Assembly (NCBI GenBank): GCA_900322135.1
Contig: ONYP01000053.1
Coordinates: forward strand, 1 to 36,415
Length of the DNA stretch: 36,415 bases
Reading direction: 5' to 3'
Source: an uncultured Prevotellaceae bacterium
GTDB lineage: Bacteria > Bacteroidota > Bacteroidia > Bacteroidales > Muribaculaceae
The notes under the pieces are model-generated. The model was not told the DNA's origin. It made no database searches and saw only the letters and a list, made by a program, of their open reading frames with translations. How positions within the stretch are numbered: position 1 is the first letter of the stretch; every line of letters starts with the position of its first letter. The translations under genes and the position numbers were made by a program. Of the stretch, positions 17,302 through 25,438 are shown piece after piece.

Positions 17302-18423
17302 GTAGCGGATGCTTACCTGCACAAACACTGTGCTGTAGTCGGGTTTGGCAAGGGCTTTGTCATGGGTCAGGCAGTACTCGGTCTGCACCTCGAGGTACTT
17401 GCAGAAGCGGTAATTCAGACCCACCTCGTAGTTGGTCTTGGCAGCCACGCTCGAGCCCGTCGGGCGGTAGAGGTCGTAGCGGGCCTTGGCCATCAGTTTG
17501 TCCTTGACCACCGGCACGATGGCGAGGGCATACACGCCGTCACTCTTGTCGTTGGCGACCTCATTGCCGTTCTCGTCGACATAGGTCTTGACAGTCAAGT
17601 CGCTGGCGTCGGCAGTCTTCTGGTAGGTGGTGGCAAAGCCGCGGCCAGTCGAGTGGATATACTCCGAGCGCAACTGCAGATCGCCCTTCTTGTACTCGGC
17701 ACTGATGGCATAGCGGTGCTGACGCAGGCTTACCGTATGGCCGCCGCTCTTGCGGGCATAGGAGCCCTCCCAGCCAAAGGCACCCAGGCGCATGCCAGCG
17801 ATGGGCATGACCCATGCGCCGCCGATGATGTCCTTGCGCTCGTCCACATCCTTGACATTGATACCCTGTCCATTGAACACACCCACCTGGTAATGCAGCA
17901 GGTTGCGGCCACTGCTGTTCTTGAGGAAGTCGCCCTGGAACTGCAGACCGATGTCACGGCCGTTGCTAGCATGCATGCCCGTGCGGTCGCTGAAGCCTGC
18001 CAACTTGCTCACGGGCTGCGAATAGCCCATGAAGCCTTGGTCAATGGGGTTCATCGGGTTCTCGTAGGTGAACGGACGCTTGAACTGGCCCAACTTCACG
18101 CGGAAGAAGTCAAACTTCTGCCACTCCATGAAGTAGTCCACCAGGCGCGGGCTGCTGCCCAGCGTGGTGGTGTTGCCGTTAATCTGTCCCTGAATCTTGT
18201 AGTAGAAGTCATTGAGAATACGGCCCTCAATTGATGCCCTGACAAGCCTCAAGTCAAACGAATTGCTGTTGCCGCTGTCCTGGAATGTCGCCTGGTAGGA
18301 CGCCATGGCAAAACCGCTGAACTTGGGCTTGGTGAAAATAGCATTGTTACCGTCGCCCTCGGCGGCCAATACGGGCGACAACATCAATGAAGCCATTATT
18401 GCAAGCAAAAATCTTTTCATCAT
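17299..18423 (-). CDS. OprO/OprP-type outer-membrane porin
   Basis: The start is placed at 18423 (MMKRFLLAIMASLMLSPVLAA, signal peptide); an in-frame ATG at 18468 overlaps the -7 promoter element and is excluded. The 374-residue protein is a beta-barrel of the phosphate-selective porin O/P family: PKFSGFAMASYQATFQDSG, FDLRLVRASIEGRILNDFYYKIQGQ, FFRVKLGQFKRPFTYENP, GRDIGLQFQGDF, and a closing aromatic strand (FVQVSIRY). Despite the family name, homologues pass various anions. Its pairing with a Dcu carrier suggests entry of dicarboxylates, which is inference. It has its own promoter (18466-18473) with an upstream palindrome (18498-18514). Confidence 0.88.
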   Translation of the reverse strand: MMKRFLLAIMASLMLSPVLAAEGDGNNAIFTKPKFSGFAMASYQATFQDSGNSNSFDLRLVRASIEGRILNDFYYKIQGQINGNTTTLGSSPRLVDYFMEWQKFDFFRVKLGQFKRPFTYENPMNPIDQGFMGYSQPVSKLAGFSDRTGMHASNGRDIGLQFQGDFLKNSSGRNLLHYQVGVFNGQGINVKDVDERKDIIGGAWVMPIAGMRLGAFGWEGSYARKSGGHTVSLRQHRYAISAEYKKGDLQLRSEYIHSTGRGFATTYQKTADASDLTVKTYVDENGNEVANDKSDGVYALAIVPVVKDKLMAKARYDLYRPTGSSVAAKTNYEVGLNYRFCKYLEVQTEYCLTHDKALAKPDYSTVFVQVSIRY

Positions 18424-18465
18424 AATGTCATAATTATTAGAGGTTGGTTTGATATCATGAAAGGG

Positions 18466-18473
18466 CAAAGATA
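18466..18473 (-). promoter_or_regulatory. -7 element of the porin promoter; decides the porin start
   Basis: TATCTTTG on the minus strand, 42 nt before the ATG at 18423. No good TTTG occurs at -33; instead a perfect palindrome lies directly upstream of that position (18498-18514), as expected for an activated or repressed promoter. Confidence 0.65.
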
Positions 18474-18497
18474 ATACTTTTCCCTCAATAAGCCACC

Positions 18498-18514
18498 ATA
18501 AAGGCGGCCTTTAT
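18498..18514. promoter_or_regulatory. 17-nt palindrome upstream of the porin promoter
   Basis: ATAAAGGC-G-GCCTTTAT: perfect 8-nt arms with a single central base. It is immediately upstream of the -33 position of the porin promoter, and directly downstream of the T-run that could end the candidate small RNA. It may be a transcription-factor operator. Confidence 0.5.
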
Positions 18515-18519
18515 ATAAA

Positions 18520-18667
18520 AAAATCCCCGACTCGCGCCGCGGATCATTTTTGAAAAAAAATCTAATTAACCTCTAATACCATTAACATAAACCTTAAAAC
18601 TAAATCTTAACCTTTACCACAAAAAACTCCATGCCTCACGGCAACAATTTCTGTGTTGATGAAAAAT
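18520..18667 (-). ncRNA. Candidate small RNA or untranslated leader upstream of the porin
   Basis: A promoter-like TACCTTTG on the minus strand (18674-18681; a TATG sits in place of TTTG 20 nt upstream) predicts a transcript starting near 18667. It would run through about 150 nt with no open frame and end at a GC-rich segment followed by seven T (minus strand, about 18519-18525). The stem of that terminator is imperfect (ATCC with GGAT, CCG with CGG). The interval is A/T-rich. It could be a free small RNA or the 5' leader of the porin mRNA. I do not recognise an RNA family. Confidence 0.35.
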
Positions 18668-18772
18668 CGGGTGCAAAGGTAAGGCAAAAGATGTTATAAA
18701 ACATAATTTTCGAACAAGAAAATGCATTTTGTTAACATTATTTAAGATTTATGGACTTTTTTTCTTAGTTAT

Positions 18773-18802
18773 GGGGTGACCGGTCAAGCGACCAGCCACC
18801 CC
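18773..18802 (-). terminator. Terminator after the GH13 lipoprotein gene
   Basis: GGGGTG pairs with CACCCC and the inner GGTC with GACC around an AAGC loop. It lies about 45 nt past the stop codon at 18848. The minus-strand tail (ATAACTAAG) is weak in T; on the plus strand the stem is preceded by a run of T. Confidence 0.6.
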
Positions 18803-18847
18803 AATAATATCTAGTTCCAGCTGCGGCTGCTCAGCAGCGTGAGCGCA

Positions 18848-20212
18848 TCACTTGTTGCTCAGCAGCAGGTACTGGTAAGGCTGTAATGTGATCAGCCTGT
18901 TGAATTCTGTTTGCTCCCCAGTTACCAAGTTGGTGACAGGATGGGATGCCCACATCGCAGGTGTCTCGATGCTGCGGACGGCATCACGCACATTGACCAC
19001 CACCAGCACATTGTCATTGTTCAGCACACGCTCGACACACAACACAGCGCCGGCGGGGTCCTCAAATGGCTTGACCTGGCCGCTGGAGTGCAGGGCAGCA
19101 TGCTCATTGTATATTTCAATGAGTTTTTTATACTCATTGCGCAGGGAGGGATTGGCATTCCAGTCCACCGGAACATATTTGAAGAAATTGATGGGCTCGG
19201 GGTAACCCACCTCTTGGGAACCATAGACCAGCATGCCGCCGTGCAGCATCGTGGTGGCCACAAAGGCGGCCATCGAGGCACGCTCGCCACCATACTGCTT
19301 GATGGGTGATGCCTTGGTCGCCTCGTCATGGTTGGTCGTGAAGCGCAGTTTGTACTTGCCGCTCCCCAGGTCCTTGTACTCGTTTAAGTCAACACTGGTG
19401 AGCATATTCACCTTGCCTTCACCCTTCATCACCTGGTCGATGGCGCGCATGAATTCCCAGGCATAGTTCAAGTCAAAGCCAGCAGTGAAGTTCTCGGGAT
19501 TGGCCCCCTCGGCCAGCATAATCAGTTTGCGGGGCTGTGCCGATGCCCTCAGGGTGCGTATGCACTCGCTCCAGAAGTCGACGGGCACCTGGTCGGCGAC
19601 ATCACAACGGAAACCGTCGATGCCCACACTGTCGACCCAGAATCGCATCGCGTCAATCATGGCGGCCCGCATGTCACTGTTGTCGTAGTTCAGGTCGGCC
19701 ACATCGGTCCAGTCGGTGCCAGGCGGGTAGATGATGTTGCCCGTGGAGTCATGAGTGTACCAGTCGGGGTGCTCGGCGACCCACACATTATCCCAAGCCG
19801 TGTGGTTGGCGACCCAGTCGAGAATCACACCCATGCCGCGCTGGTGGCACGCATTGACCAGGGTGCACAGGTCCTCGATTGTTCCATACTCGGCAGCCAC
19901 GGCCTTGTAATCGCGCACCGAGTAGGGAGAGTTCTTGCTCTTCTCCTCGCCGATGGGATAGATGGGCATGATCCACAGCATGTTCACCCCGAGGTCCTGT
20001 ATCGAGTCGAGGCGGGCCGTGACGGCCTGAAGAGAATTGGAGGGCGCGAACACACGCGGATTGACCTGATAGAGCACCACATCGGCCACCTCGGGCACTA
20101 AAAAGTCGGTGCTGACGGGTTCCGCATTATGCTTGCGTCCAAGTTTGCAACCCTGGGCAATGACCGTCAAGGTCAGCAACAAAGTTAAGAACAATAATAT
20201 CTTTTTCATCAC
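18848..20212 (-). CDS. GH13 alpha-amylase-family lipoprotein
   Basis: The 454-residue protein begins with a hydrophobic signal and a cysteine at 22 (VIAQGC, a slightly atypical lipobox), so it is probably membrane-anchored. The GH13 TIM barrel is complete: VVLYQVNPRVF, GVNMLWIMPIYPIG, MGVILDWVANHTAWD, GIDGFRCDVADQVP (nucleophile Asp204), LIMLAEGANPE (acid/base Glu235) and FTTNHDEAT (Asp296). A C-terminal beta domain ends in LQPYQYLLL. It should cleave alpha-1,4 or alpha-1,6 glucosidic bonds of starch-like glycans or maltodextrins at the cell surface or in the periplasm. No SusC/SusD genes accompany it. It follows the coiled-coil protein gene after 92 nt, in which no TAnnTTTG element is visible. 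Confidence 0.93.
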   Translation of the reverse strand: MMKKILLFLTLLLTLTVIAQGCKLGRKHNAEPVSTDFLVPEVADVVLYQVNPRVFAPSNSLQAVTARLDSIQDLGVNMLWIMPIYPIGEEKSKNSPYSVRDYKAVAAEYGTIEDLCTLVNACHQRGMGVILDWVANHTAWDNVWVAEHPDWYTHDSTGNIIYPPGTDWTDVADLNYDNSDMRAAMIDAMRFWVDSVGIDGFRCDVADQVPVDFWSECIRTLRASAQPRKLIMLAEGANPENFTAGFDLNYAWEFMRAIDQVMKGEGKVNMLTSVDLNEYKDLGSGKYKLRFTTNHDEATKASPIKQYGGERASMAAFVATTMLHGGMLVYGSQEVGYPEPINFFKYVPVDWNANPSLRNEYKKLIEIYNEHAALHSSGQVKPFEDPAGAVLCVERVLNNDNVLVVVNVRDAVRSIETPAMWASHPVTNLVTGEQTEFNRLITLQPYQYLLLSNK

Positions 20213-20304
20213 TTCTATATATGTTAGTTATTAATTCCGTTAGTCCAATATCCGCTGGCGGCATTGAGCCGGGTAAGAGCGCTGGCCCAAGGGTTAGCAC
20301 CCAA

Positions 20305-21570
20305 CTACTTCAGCCCCTGCTTGAAGAGCTCAAACTCATCGTTGCTCACCTCGGTCACCGTCATGGTGATGTGGCCATCGTCATTCTTGCCTACAGCGAA
20401 GACCAGCACATGGTCATCGACCACATAGCCTGTCTCCACATCGCCCGAGGTGCTGTTGAGCCGCCAGGGCACAGCCATGCGCGCATTACTGCCCTTGAGG
20501 GCGTTCTTGATAGCCAGTTTTGCCATCTCCACATCCTTGACGGCAGTAGAGAACATGGTGCATGAAGCACCGTCACTGGCCGTCTGCGTGAAGTCATATT
20601 TCTCGCTGAGCCACAACGCCACATCATCCATGTGGTACTTGCTTGCTACGGCAGGTGTGACGGCTGGTGTCTGTGCGGCTTTTTCTCTCTTGGCGCGGCG
20701 TTGCTCCTCGCGTGCTTGGCGTTGCTGCTTACGCTGCTGTTTCTCGGCTTCCTTCTTGAGGCGTTTTTCTTCCTCTTTTTGCTTCTTTTCTTCGGCCTTG
20801 CGTTGCTTTTCAGCCTCCTTTTGGGCTTTTTCCTGAAGGCGCCGCTCTTGCTGCGCACGCCGTTTCTCAAGGCGTTCCTGCTCACGCTTGGCCTCTTCAC
20901 TCTTGCGGGCGGCACGGCGGCGGTCGGCATCGCTCATGACAGGTTCACTGGAGACCTCGTCATCATCGGCAGGCACGAGGGCATCGGCCTCGACATCATC
21001 GGCGGCATCCACATCGTCCTGGGTGACAGGGCGGCGACTGCGGGTACTGTGGCGGGTCGACTTTTTCTCCTTGGCTTTCGGAGCCTTGGCATCAGCCTCC
21101 TGTTCATCTTTTTGGTCCTTCTTGCCCAGCGACTTGTAATAACTTGCCGTCTCAACCACACTCACATAGTAAGAGCCATCGTCGAGCGCCTTGCGCTTGA
21201 CATTGAAGCGGAACTTGTTGTTCTCGTAACGGAACTCTTTCCAGTAGATGGTATTGGCATCGGTCCAGGTGCCCATGGCCTTGATGTCGTCATAACTGGC
21301 CATAATGCGGTCGATCAGGCTGCATGTCTTCTTGGCGCTCAAGCCCACGGGACTGCTCAGGAAATAGGTTATCTCACCCTTGTTGCGCTGCTGCTCCATG
21401 TCACTGGCGCTGGGTGTGTAATAGTACTCAAAATCGTTGCGTCCCACAAACTCACCGTCAACCACCTCGTCGAGGTACCAATTCCACTCGGTTTTCTGTT
21501 GTGTGGGCTGTGCCGAAACTGCCAACGCGTAACACGCCAGCAGAATCAGAAGTATTCGTTTCAATCTCAT
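20305..21570 (-). CDS. Secreted protein with a long charged coiled coil, function unknown
   Basis: The start is placed at 21570 (MRLKRILLILLACYALAVSAQ, signal peptide). An in-frame ATG at 21642 lies upstream of the -7 element at 21599-21606 and is excluded. The 421-residue protein has a folded N-terminal domain (about 25-150, with WNWYLDEVVDGEFVGRNDFEYYYTP and a repeat of aromatic strands), an acidic linker (150-210), and a Lys/Arg/Glu/Gln helix of about 85 residues (215-299) resembling TolA domain II. A second small domain follows (310-421: KYHMDDVALWLSEKYDFTQ, ending EVSNDEFELFKQGLK). No family recognised. The layout suggests a periplasm-spanning or envelope-linking protein (inference). Confidence 0.75.
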   Translation of the reverse strand: MRLKRILLILLACYALAVSAQPTQQKTEWNWYLDEVVDGEFVGRNDFEYYYTPSASDMEQQRNKGEITYFLSSPVGLSAKKTCSLIDRIMASYDDIKAMGTWTDANTIYWKEFRYENNKFRFNVKRKALDDGSYYVSVVETASYYKSLGKKDQKDEQEADAKAPKAKEKKSTRHSTRSRRPVTQDDVDAADDVEADALVPADDDEVSSEPVMSDADRRRAARKSEEAKREQERLEKRRAQQERRLQEKAQKEAEKQRKAEEKKQKEEEKRLKKEAEKQQRKQQRQAREEQRRAKREKAAQTPAVTPAVASKYHMDDVALWLSEKYDFTQTASDGASCTMFSTAVKDVEMAKLAIKNALKGSNARMAVPWRLNSTSGDVETGYVVDDHVLVFAVGKNDDGHITMTVTEVSNDEFELFKQGLK

Positions 21571-21598
21571 CTCCCCAAATACAATTTGGTTGCAAGGG

Positions 21599-21606
21599 CA
21601 AAGATA
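21599..21606 (-). promoter_or_regulatory. -7 element for the coiled-coil protein gene
   Basis: TATCTTTG on the minus strand, 28 nt before the ATG at 21570. The nearest TTTG upstream (complement of 21631-21634) is 24 nt away, longer than usual. Confidence 0.6.
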
Positions 21607-21687
21607 GTGCAACTCCAACACAATAGCAAGCAAAGCAAGCAAAAAAAAATGATTTTTTCACAATTTGCCGAAAAAACGAAGAAATCT

Positions 21688-21719
21688 TTTGCAAACAATT
21701 GGCATTTCATTTACCTTTG
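21688..21719 (+). promoter_or_regulatory. Promoter for the GH125 gene
   Basis: TTTG (21688-21691), 20 nt, TACCTTTG (21712-21719). This is an exact match, giving a leader of nearly 90 nt that contains a 12-bp palindrome, ACATGGCCATGT (21752-21763). Confidence 0.85.
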
Positions 21720-21813
21720 CCAATACACTGATTAATTATCCGCTCTACAGTACATGGCCATGTGATTCATTGAGAAATAATCCTATGGTTCATCTGTTCT
21801 CAGGAGTGGGTAT

Positions 21814-23268
21814 ATGACAAGTTCTAAATCATATGAAACTGAGACACCTGATATACTGCCCGCAGCCGCCGATGTTGACCCGCGCTACACCACAATGGTG
21901 AGCGACGCCACATCCACCTATGTTTCCAAACGCCCGCCCGCCGTGGAGCGCCTGTTCACCAGCACCATCATCGAGAAGCGCATCCAGGAGGTCCTCAGGC
22001 AGATTCAAGGCAACCCGCGCCTGGCGTGGATGTTTGAGAACTGCTTCCCCAACACGCTCGACAGCACGGTGCACTACCGTCTTGACGAGAACGGCGACGA
22101 CGACACCTTTGTCTACACCGGCGACATCCACGCGATGTGGCTGCGCGACAGCGGTGCCCAAGTGTGGCCCTATGTCAAGTATGCCAACAAGGACGAGAAA
22201 CTGCGGCACATGCTGCGCGGCGTCATCTTGCGGCAGTTGAAGTGCATCGTGCTCGACCCCTATGCCAACGCCTTCAACGACGGGCCCACGGGGAGCCAGT
22301 GGGAGAACGACCTCACCGACATGAAGCCCGAACTGCACGAGCGCAAATACGAGATTGACTCGCTGTGCTACCCCATCCGCCTGGCCTATGAGTACTGGCT
22401 CGTGACGGGCGACGACAGCATCTTCGGCGACCTGTGGGTCGAGGCGATGCAGGCGGTGCTGCGCACCTTCAAGGAGCAGCAGCGCAAGAACGGCGACAAG
22501 GGTCCTTACAAGTTCATGCGGCGCGACATCGACGCCAAGTCGTCGCTCACATGGTACGGCTGGGGACCTCCCGTCAATCCCGTGGGACTCATCGTGTCGT
22601 GTTTCCGTCCCAGCGACGACGCCACGGTACTGCCCTTCCTCGTGCCCAGTAACTTCATGGCCGTCAGTTCGCTGCGCAAGGCGGGCGAGATTCTCCAGAA
22701 GGTCAACCATGAATATCTGCTGGCAGAACAATGCCGCGGACTGGCCCAGGAGGTAGAGGACGCCCTGCACAAGTATGCCGTGGTTGACCATCCCAAGTAT
22801 GGCAAAATCTACGCCTACGAGGTGGACGGTTGGGGAGGACGCGTGCTGGCCGACGATGCCAATGTGCCCAGCCTGCTGGCTATGGGCTACCTGGGCGATG
22901 TGCCCATGGATGACCCCATCTACCGCAACACGCGGCGCTTTGTCTGGAGCGAGGACAACCCCTGTTTCTTCAAGGGCAAGGCATGCGAGGGCATCGGCGG
23001 CGCCCACACGGCCTATAACCTCATCTGGCCCATGAGCATCATGATGAAGGCCTTCACCGCCGACAACGACGAGGAAATCGTCTGGTGCATGCGCCAGTTG
23101 CTCACCACCGACGCGGGCACGGGATTCATGCACGAGTCGTTCCACAAGGACGACCCCACGCACTATACCCGTGCCTGGTTCGCATGGCAGAACACGCTGT
23201 TCGGCGAACTCGTCATCCACCTGGTCGACAACGGCAAGGCCGATCTGCTCGTCCACTGTCTGGACTGA
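21814..23268 (+). CDS. GH125 exo-alpha-1,6-mannosidase
   Basis: The 484-residue protein matches GH125 (formerly DUF1237) along its length: [121 protein letters not shown] and a C-terminal [26 protein letters not shown]. The Glu of HESF is a likely catalytic base; the acid Asp is less sure. GH125 enzymes invert at non-reducing alpha-1,6-mannosyl residues and need no metal, acting on N-glycan or yeast mannan breakdown products. No signal peptide is visible from the start at 21814, so the enzyme may act in the cytoplasm. It has its own promoter (21688-21719) and terminator (23298-23333). Confidence 0.94.
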   Translation: MTSSKSYETETPDILPAAADVDPRYTTMVSDATSTYVSKRPPAVERLFTSTIIEKRIQEVLRQIQGNPRLAWMFENCFPNTLDSTVHYRLDENGDDDTFVYTGDIHAMWLRDSGAQVWPYVKYANKDEKLRHMLRGVILRQLKCIVLDPYANAFNDGPTGSQWENDLTDMKPELHERKYEIDSLCYPIRLAYEYWLVTGDDSIFGDLWVEAMQAVLRTFKEQQRKNGDKGPYKFMRRDIDAKSSLTWYGWGPPVNPVGLIVSCFRPSDDATVLPFLVPSNFMAVSSLRKAGEILQKVNHEYLLAEQCRGLAQEVEDALHKYAVVDHPKYGKIYAYEVDGWGGRVLADDANVPSLLAMGYLGDVPMDDPIYRNTRRFVWSEDNPCFFKGKACEGIGGAHTAYNLIWPMSIMMKAFTADNDEEIVWCMRQLLTTDAGTGFMHESFHKDDPTHYTRAWFAWQNTLFGELVIHLVDNGKADLLVHCLD

Positions 23269-23297
23269 CAATCAGGAATTATTCGAAAAAAACTTTT

Positions 23298-23340
23298 ACA
23301 ATCCCTATCAAATCTTAAAATGATAGGGATTGTTGTTTTG
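23298..23340 (+). terminator. Terminator after the GH125 gene
   Basis: A perfect 13-bp stem (ACAATCCCTATCA / TGATAGGGATTGT) with a 10-nt loop lies 30 nt past the stop codon. It is followed by TGTTTTG. Confidence 0.8.
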
Positions 23341-23356
23341 TGCCTGCCAAAAGTAC

Positions 23357-23364
23357 TACCTTTG
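23357..23364 (+). promoter_or_regulatory. -7 element for the DUF4954 gene
   Basis: TACCTTTG, 38 nt before the ATG. TTGT (23333-23336) is 20 nt upstream and TTTG (23337-23340) 16 nt upstream; both overlap the tail of the preceding terminator. Confidence 0.65.
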
Positions 23365-23402
23365 CCGCCACATTTAATCAAGAATAACCTGATAATAAAC
23401 TT

Positions 23403-25259
23403 ATGAAAGAATACCTCCATCTCACGGAACAACAAATCGAGGCCTTGAAGAATAAAGACTGCTGGGCGCAGGACTGGAACGACATCATGGTGACCGCCGA
23501 CTTTGACGCCAGCCGCTGCCACCGCGTGCAGTTCTACGGCTGGGCGCGCCTGGGCAACGGGCAGGGCACGGTCGAGATTACCGACGGCTTTGTGAAAAAC
23601 TGCGGCATCTACAACGCCACGCTGCGCAATGTGACCATCGGCGACGGCTGCCTCATCGAGAACATCGGCAACTATATGAATAATGTGACCGTGGGCGACG
23701 GCTGCTACATCTCCAATGTGAGCACCATCGACACCAAGGGCAACCCCGACTATGGCCAGGGGCACACCATCGCTGTGCTCAACGAGGTGGGCGACGGCAA
23801 CCTGCTGCTGCTCAGTGAACTCAACAGCCAGTTGGCCGCCCTGATGGTCAAGCATGGCGACAACAAGCCGATGATGGACGCCATCAAGCGCATGGTGGCC
23901 GAGAAAGTCGAGAAGTCATGTCCCTCCTGCAGCACCATCGGCAACCATGTGCGCGTGGTCAACACCGGTGTCATCACCAACGCCATCATCGACGACGGTT
24001 GCCAGATCTGCGGAGTGTCGCGACTCAACAACTGCACCATCAGCAGTTCGATGGAGAACCCCATCGTCATCCGCACGGGCGTCATCTGCGAGAACACCAT
24101 CATCGGCGGCGGCTCACACCTGTACGGCAGCGTGAAACTCACCGACTGCTTCGTGGGTGAGTCCTGCCACTTGGAGAACGGCTTCACGGCGGCCAGCAGC
24201 GTCTTCTTCGCCAACAGTTACATGTCCAACGGCGAGGCCTGCGCCGCCTTCTGCGGCCCCTTCACGGTAAGCCACCACAAGAGTTCGCTGCTCATCGGCG
24301 CGATGTTCTCATTCTACAACGCCGGCTCGGCGACCAACTTCAGCAACCACGCCTACAAGATGGGTCCCATGCACCACGGCGCGCTCGAACGCGGCTGCAA
24401 GACCGCCAGCGGGGCCTACCTGCTGCTGCCGGCCAACATCGGCGCCTTCAGCGTGCTGTTCGGCAAACTGATGTACCACCCCGACACGCGCGACCTGCCC
24501 TTCTCTTACCTCATCGCCTATGGCGACACGATGTACCTGAAGCCGGGCCGCAACTTCGCCACGGTGGGCCTGTACCGCGACATCCGCAAGTGGCCCAAGC
24601 GTGACAAGCGCTATAAGGGCGAGCACCGCAGCGTTGTCAACTTTGACTGGCTGAGCCCGTTCACCATCAGCGAGGTGTTGAGGGGCAAGAAAATTCTGGA
24701 AAAACTGCGCGCCGCCAGCGGCGACAATGTGAGCACCTACAACTACCACGAGTATGTCATCAAGGCTCCCTTCCTGCACAAGGGCATCAAGTACTATGAC
24801 ATGGCACTGCGCATCTACATGGGTGCCGTGCTCAAGCGCCACAAACCCGTGCCTCCCGTCTCGACCGACGGCGAGGGCAACTGGATCGACCTCATGGGAC
24901 TGCTCATGCCGCAGAGTGCCGAGGAGCGCATCATCGACGACATCATTGCCGGCCGTCTCGACACCATCGACGCCGTCAATGCCCGATTCAAGGAAATACA
25001 CAACAACTACAACGAGTTGAGGTGGTCCTGGAGTTACCGCATCATCCTCGACTATTACGGCATCGACGAACTCACCGAAGAGGCCGTTCAACGCATCCAC
25101 CAGGACTATGTCACTGCACGCCGCGAGTGGATTTCCCTCATACGCCAGGATGCCGAGAATGAATTCACCCTGGGCGACATCGACCGCGAAGTGCTCGACG
25201 ACTTCGTAACCCTCCTCGACCGCGAGGTTGACTTCGAGAACCAGAAACTGTACATGTAA
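23403..25259 (+). CDS. DUF4954 family protein with left-handed beta-helix
   Basis: The 618-residue soluble protein has no signal peptide. Residues about 60-270 carry hexapeptide-like repeats (NATLRNVTIGDGCLIENIGNYMNNVTVGDGCYISNV, GVITNAIIDDGCQICGV, NTIIGGGSHLYGSVKLTDCFVGESCHLENG), as in acyl- or nucleotidyl-transferase beta-helices. The second half has conserved blocks with His and Asp: GPFTVSHHKSSLLIGAMFSFYNAGSATNFSNHAYKMGPMHHG and YLLLPANIGAFSVLFGKLMYHPDTRDLPFSYL. It matches the Bacteroidetes DUF4954 family, sometimes annotated as nucleotidyltransferase-like, but no activity is established. A C-terminal helical region ends with the stop codon inside a hairpin (25256-25280). Confidence 0.85.
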   Translation: MKEYLHLTEQQIEALKNKDCWAQDWNDIMVTADFDASRCHRVQFYGWARLGNGQGTVEITDGFVKNCGIYNATLRNVTIGDGCLIENIGNYMNNVTVGDGCYISNVSTIDTKGNPDYGQGHTIAVLNEVGDGNLLLLSELNSQLAALMVKHGDNKPMMDAIKRMVAEKVEKSCPSCSTIGNHVRVVNTGVITNAIIDDGCQICGVSRLNNCTISSSMENPIVIRTGVICENTIIGGGSHLYGSVKLTDCFVGESCHLENGFTAASSVFFANSYMSNGEACAAFCGPFTVSHHKSSLLIGAMFSFYNAGSATNFSNHAYKMGPMHHGALERGCKTASGAYLLLPANIGAFSVLFGKLMYHPDTRDLPFSYLIAYGDTMYLKPGRNFATVGLYRDIRKWPKRDKRYKGEHRSVVNFDWLSPFTISEVLRGKKILEKLRAASGDNVSTYNYHEYVIKAPFLHKGIKYYDMALRIYMGAVLKRHKPVPPVSTDGEGNWIDLMGLLMPQSAEERIIDDIIAGRLDTIDAVNARFKEIHNNYNELRWSWSYRIILDYYGIDELTEEAVQRIHQDYVTARREWISLIRQDAENEFTLGDIDREVLDDFVTLLDREVDFENQKLYM

Positions 25260-25280
25260 AATGTGCTGCGCACATTTTAC
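25256..25280 (+). terminator. Hairpin overlapping the DUF4954 stop codon
   Basis: GTAAAATGTGC, a 3-nt loop, then GCACATTTTAC: perfect 11-bp stem. The left arm contains the TAA stop (25257-25259). There is no T-run after it; the heptamer array begins 2 nt later. It could act as a terminator, or mark the boundary of the repeat cassette. Confidence 0.55.
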
Positions 25281-25281
25281 A

Positions 25282-25407
25282 GTTTAGAGTTTAGGGTTTA
25301 GGGTTTAGAGAGTACGGACTTTTACTTTGAGTTTAGAGTTTAGGGTTTAGAGTTTAGAGAGTACGGACTTTTACTTTGGGTTTAGAGAGTACGGACTACA
25401 ATTTAGA
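25282..25407 (+). repeat. GTTTAGR heptamer array with 49-nt higher-order repeat
   Basis: Unit 1 (25282-25330) is four heptamers (GTTTAGA/GTTTAGG) plus a 21-nt insert starting GAGTACGGACTTTTAC. Unit 2 (25331-25379) repeats the same 49 nt with two differences by eye. A third, shortened unit (25380-25400) has one heptamer and GAGTACGGACTACA. A last variant, ATTTAGA, is at 25401-25407. The array ends 31 nt before the four-helix-bundle gene. Confidence 0.95.
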
Positions 25408-25438
25408 GAATACAAATTATCGTTAATTGTTTTGAGAC

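Noticed and set aside
25282-25407. CRISPR array or telomere-like repeat
   Set aside because: Units are 7 nt with no unique spacers and no cas genes nearby; resemblance to eukaryotic TTTAGGG repeats is coincidental in an interior position.
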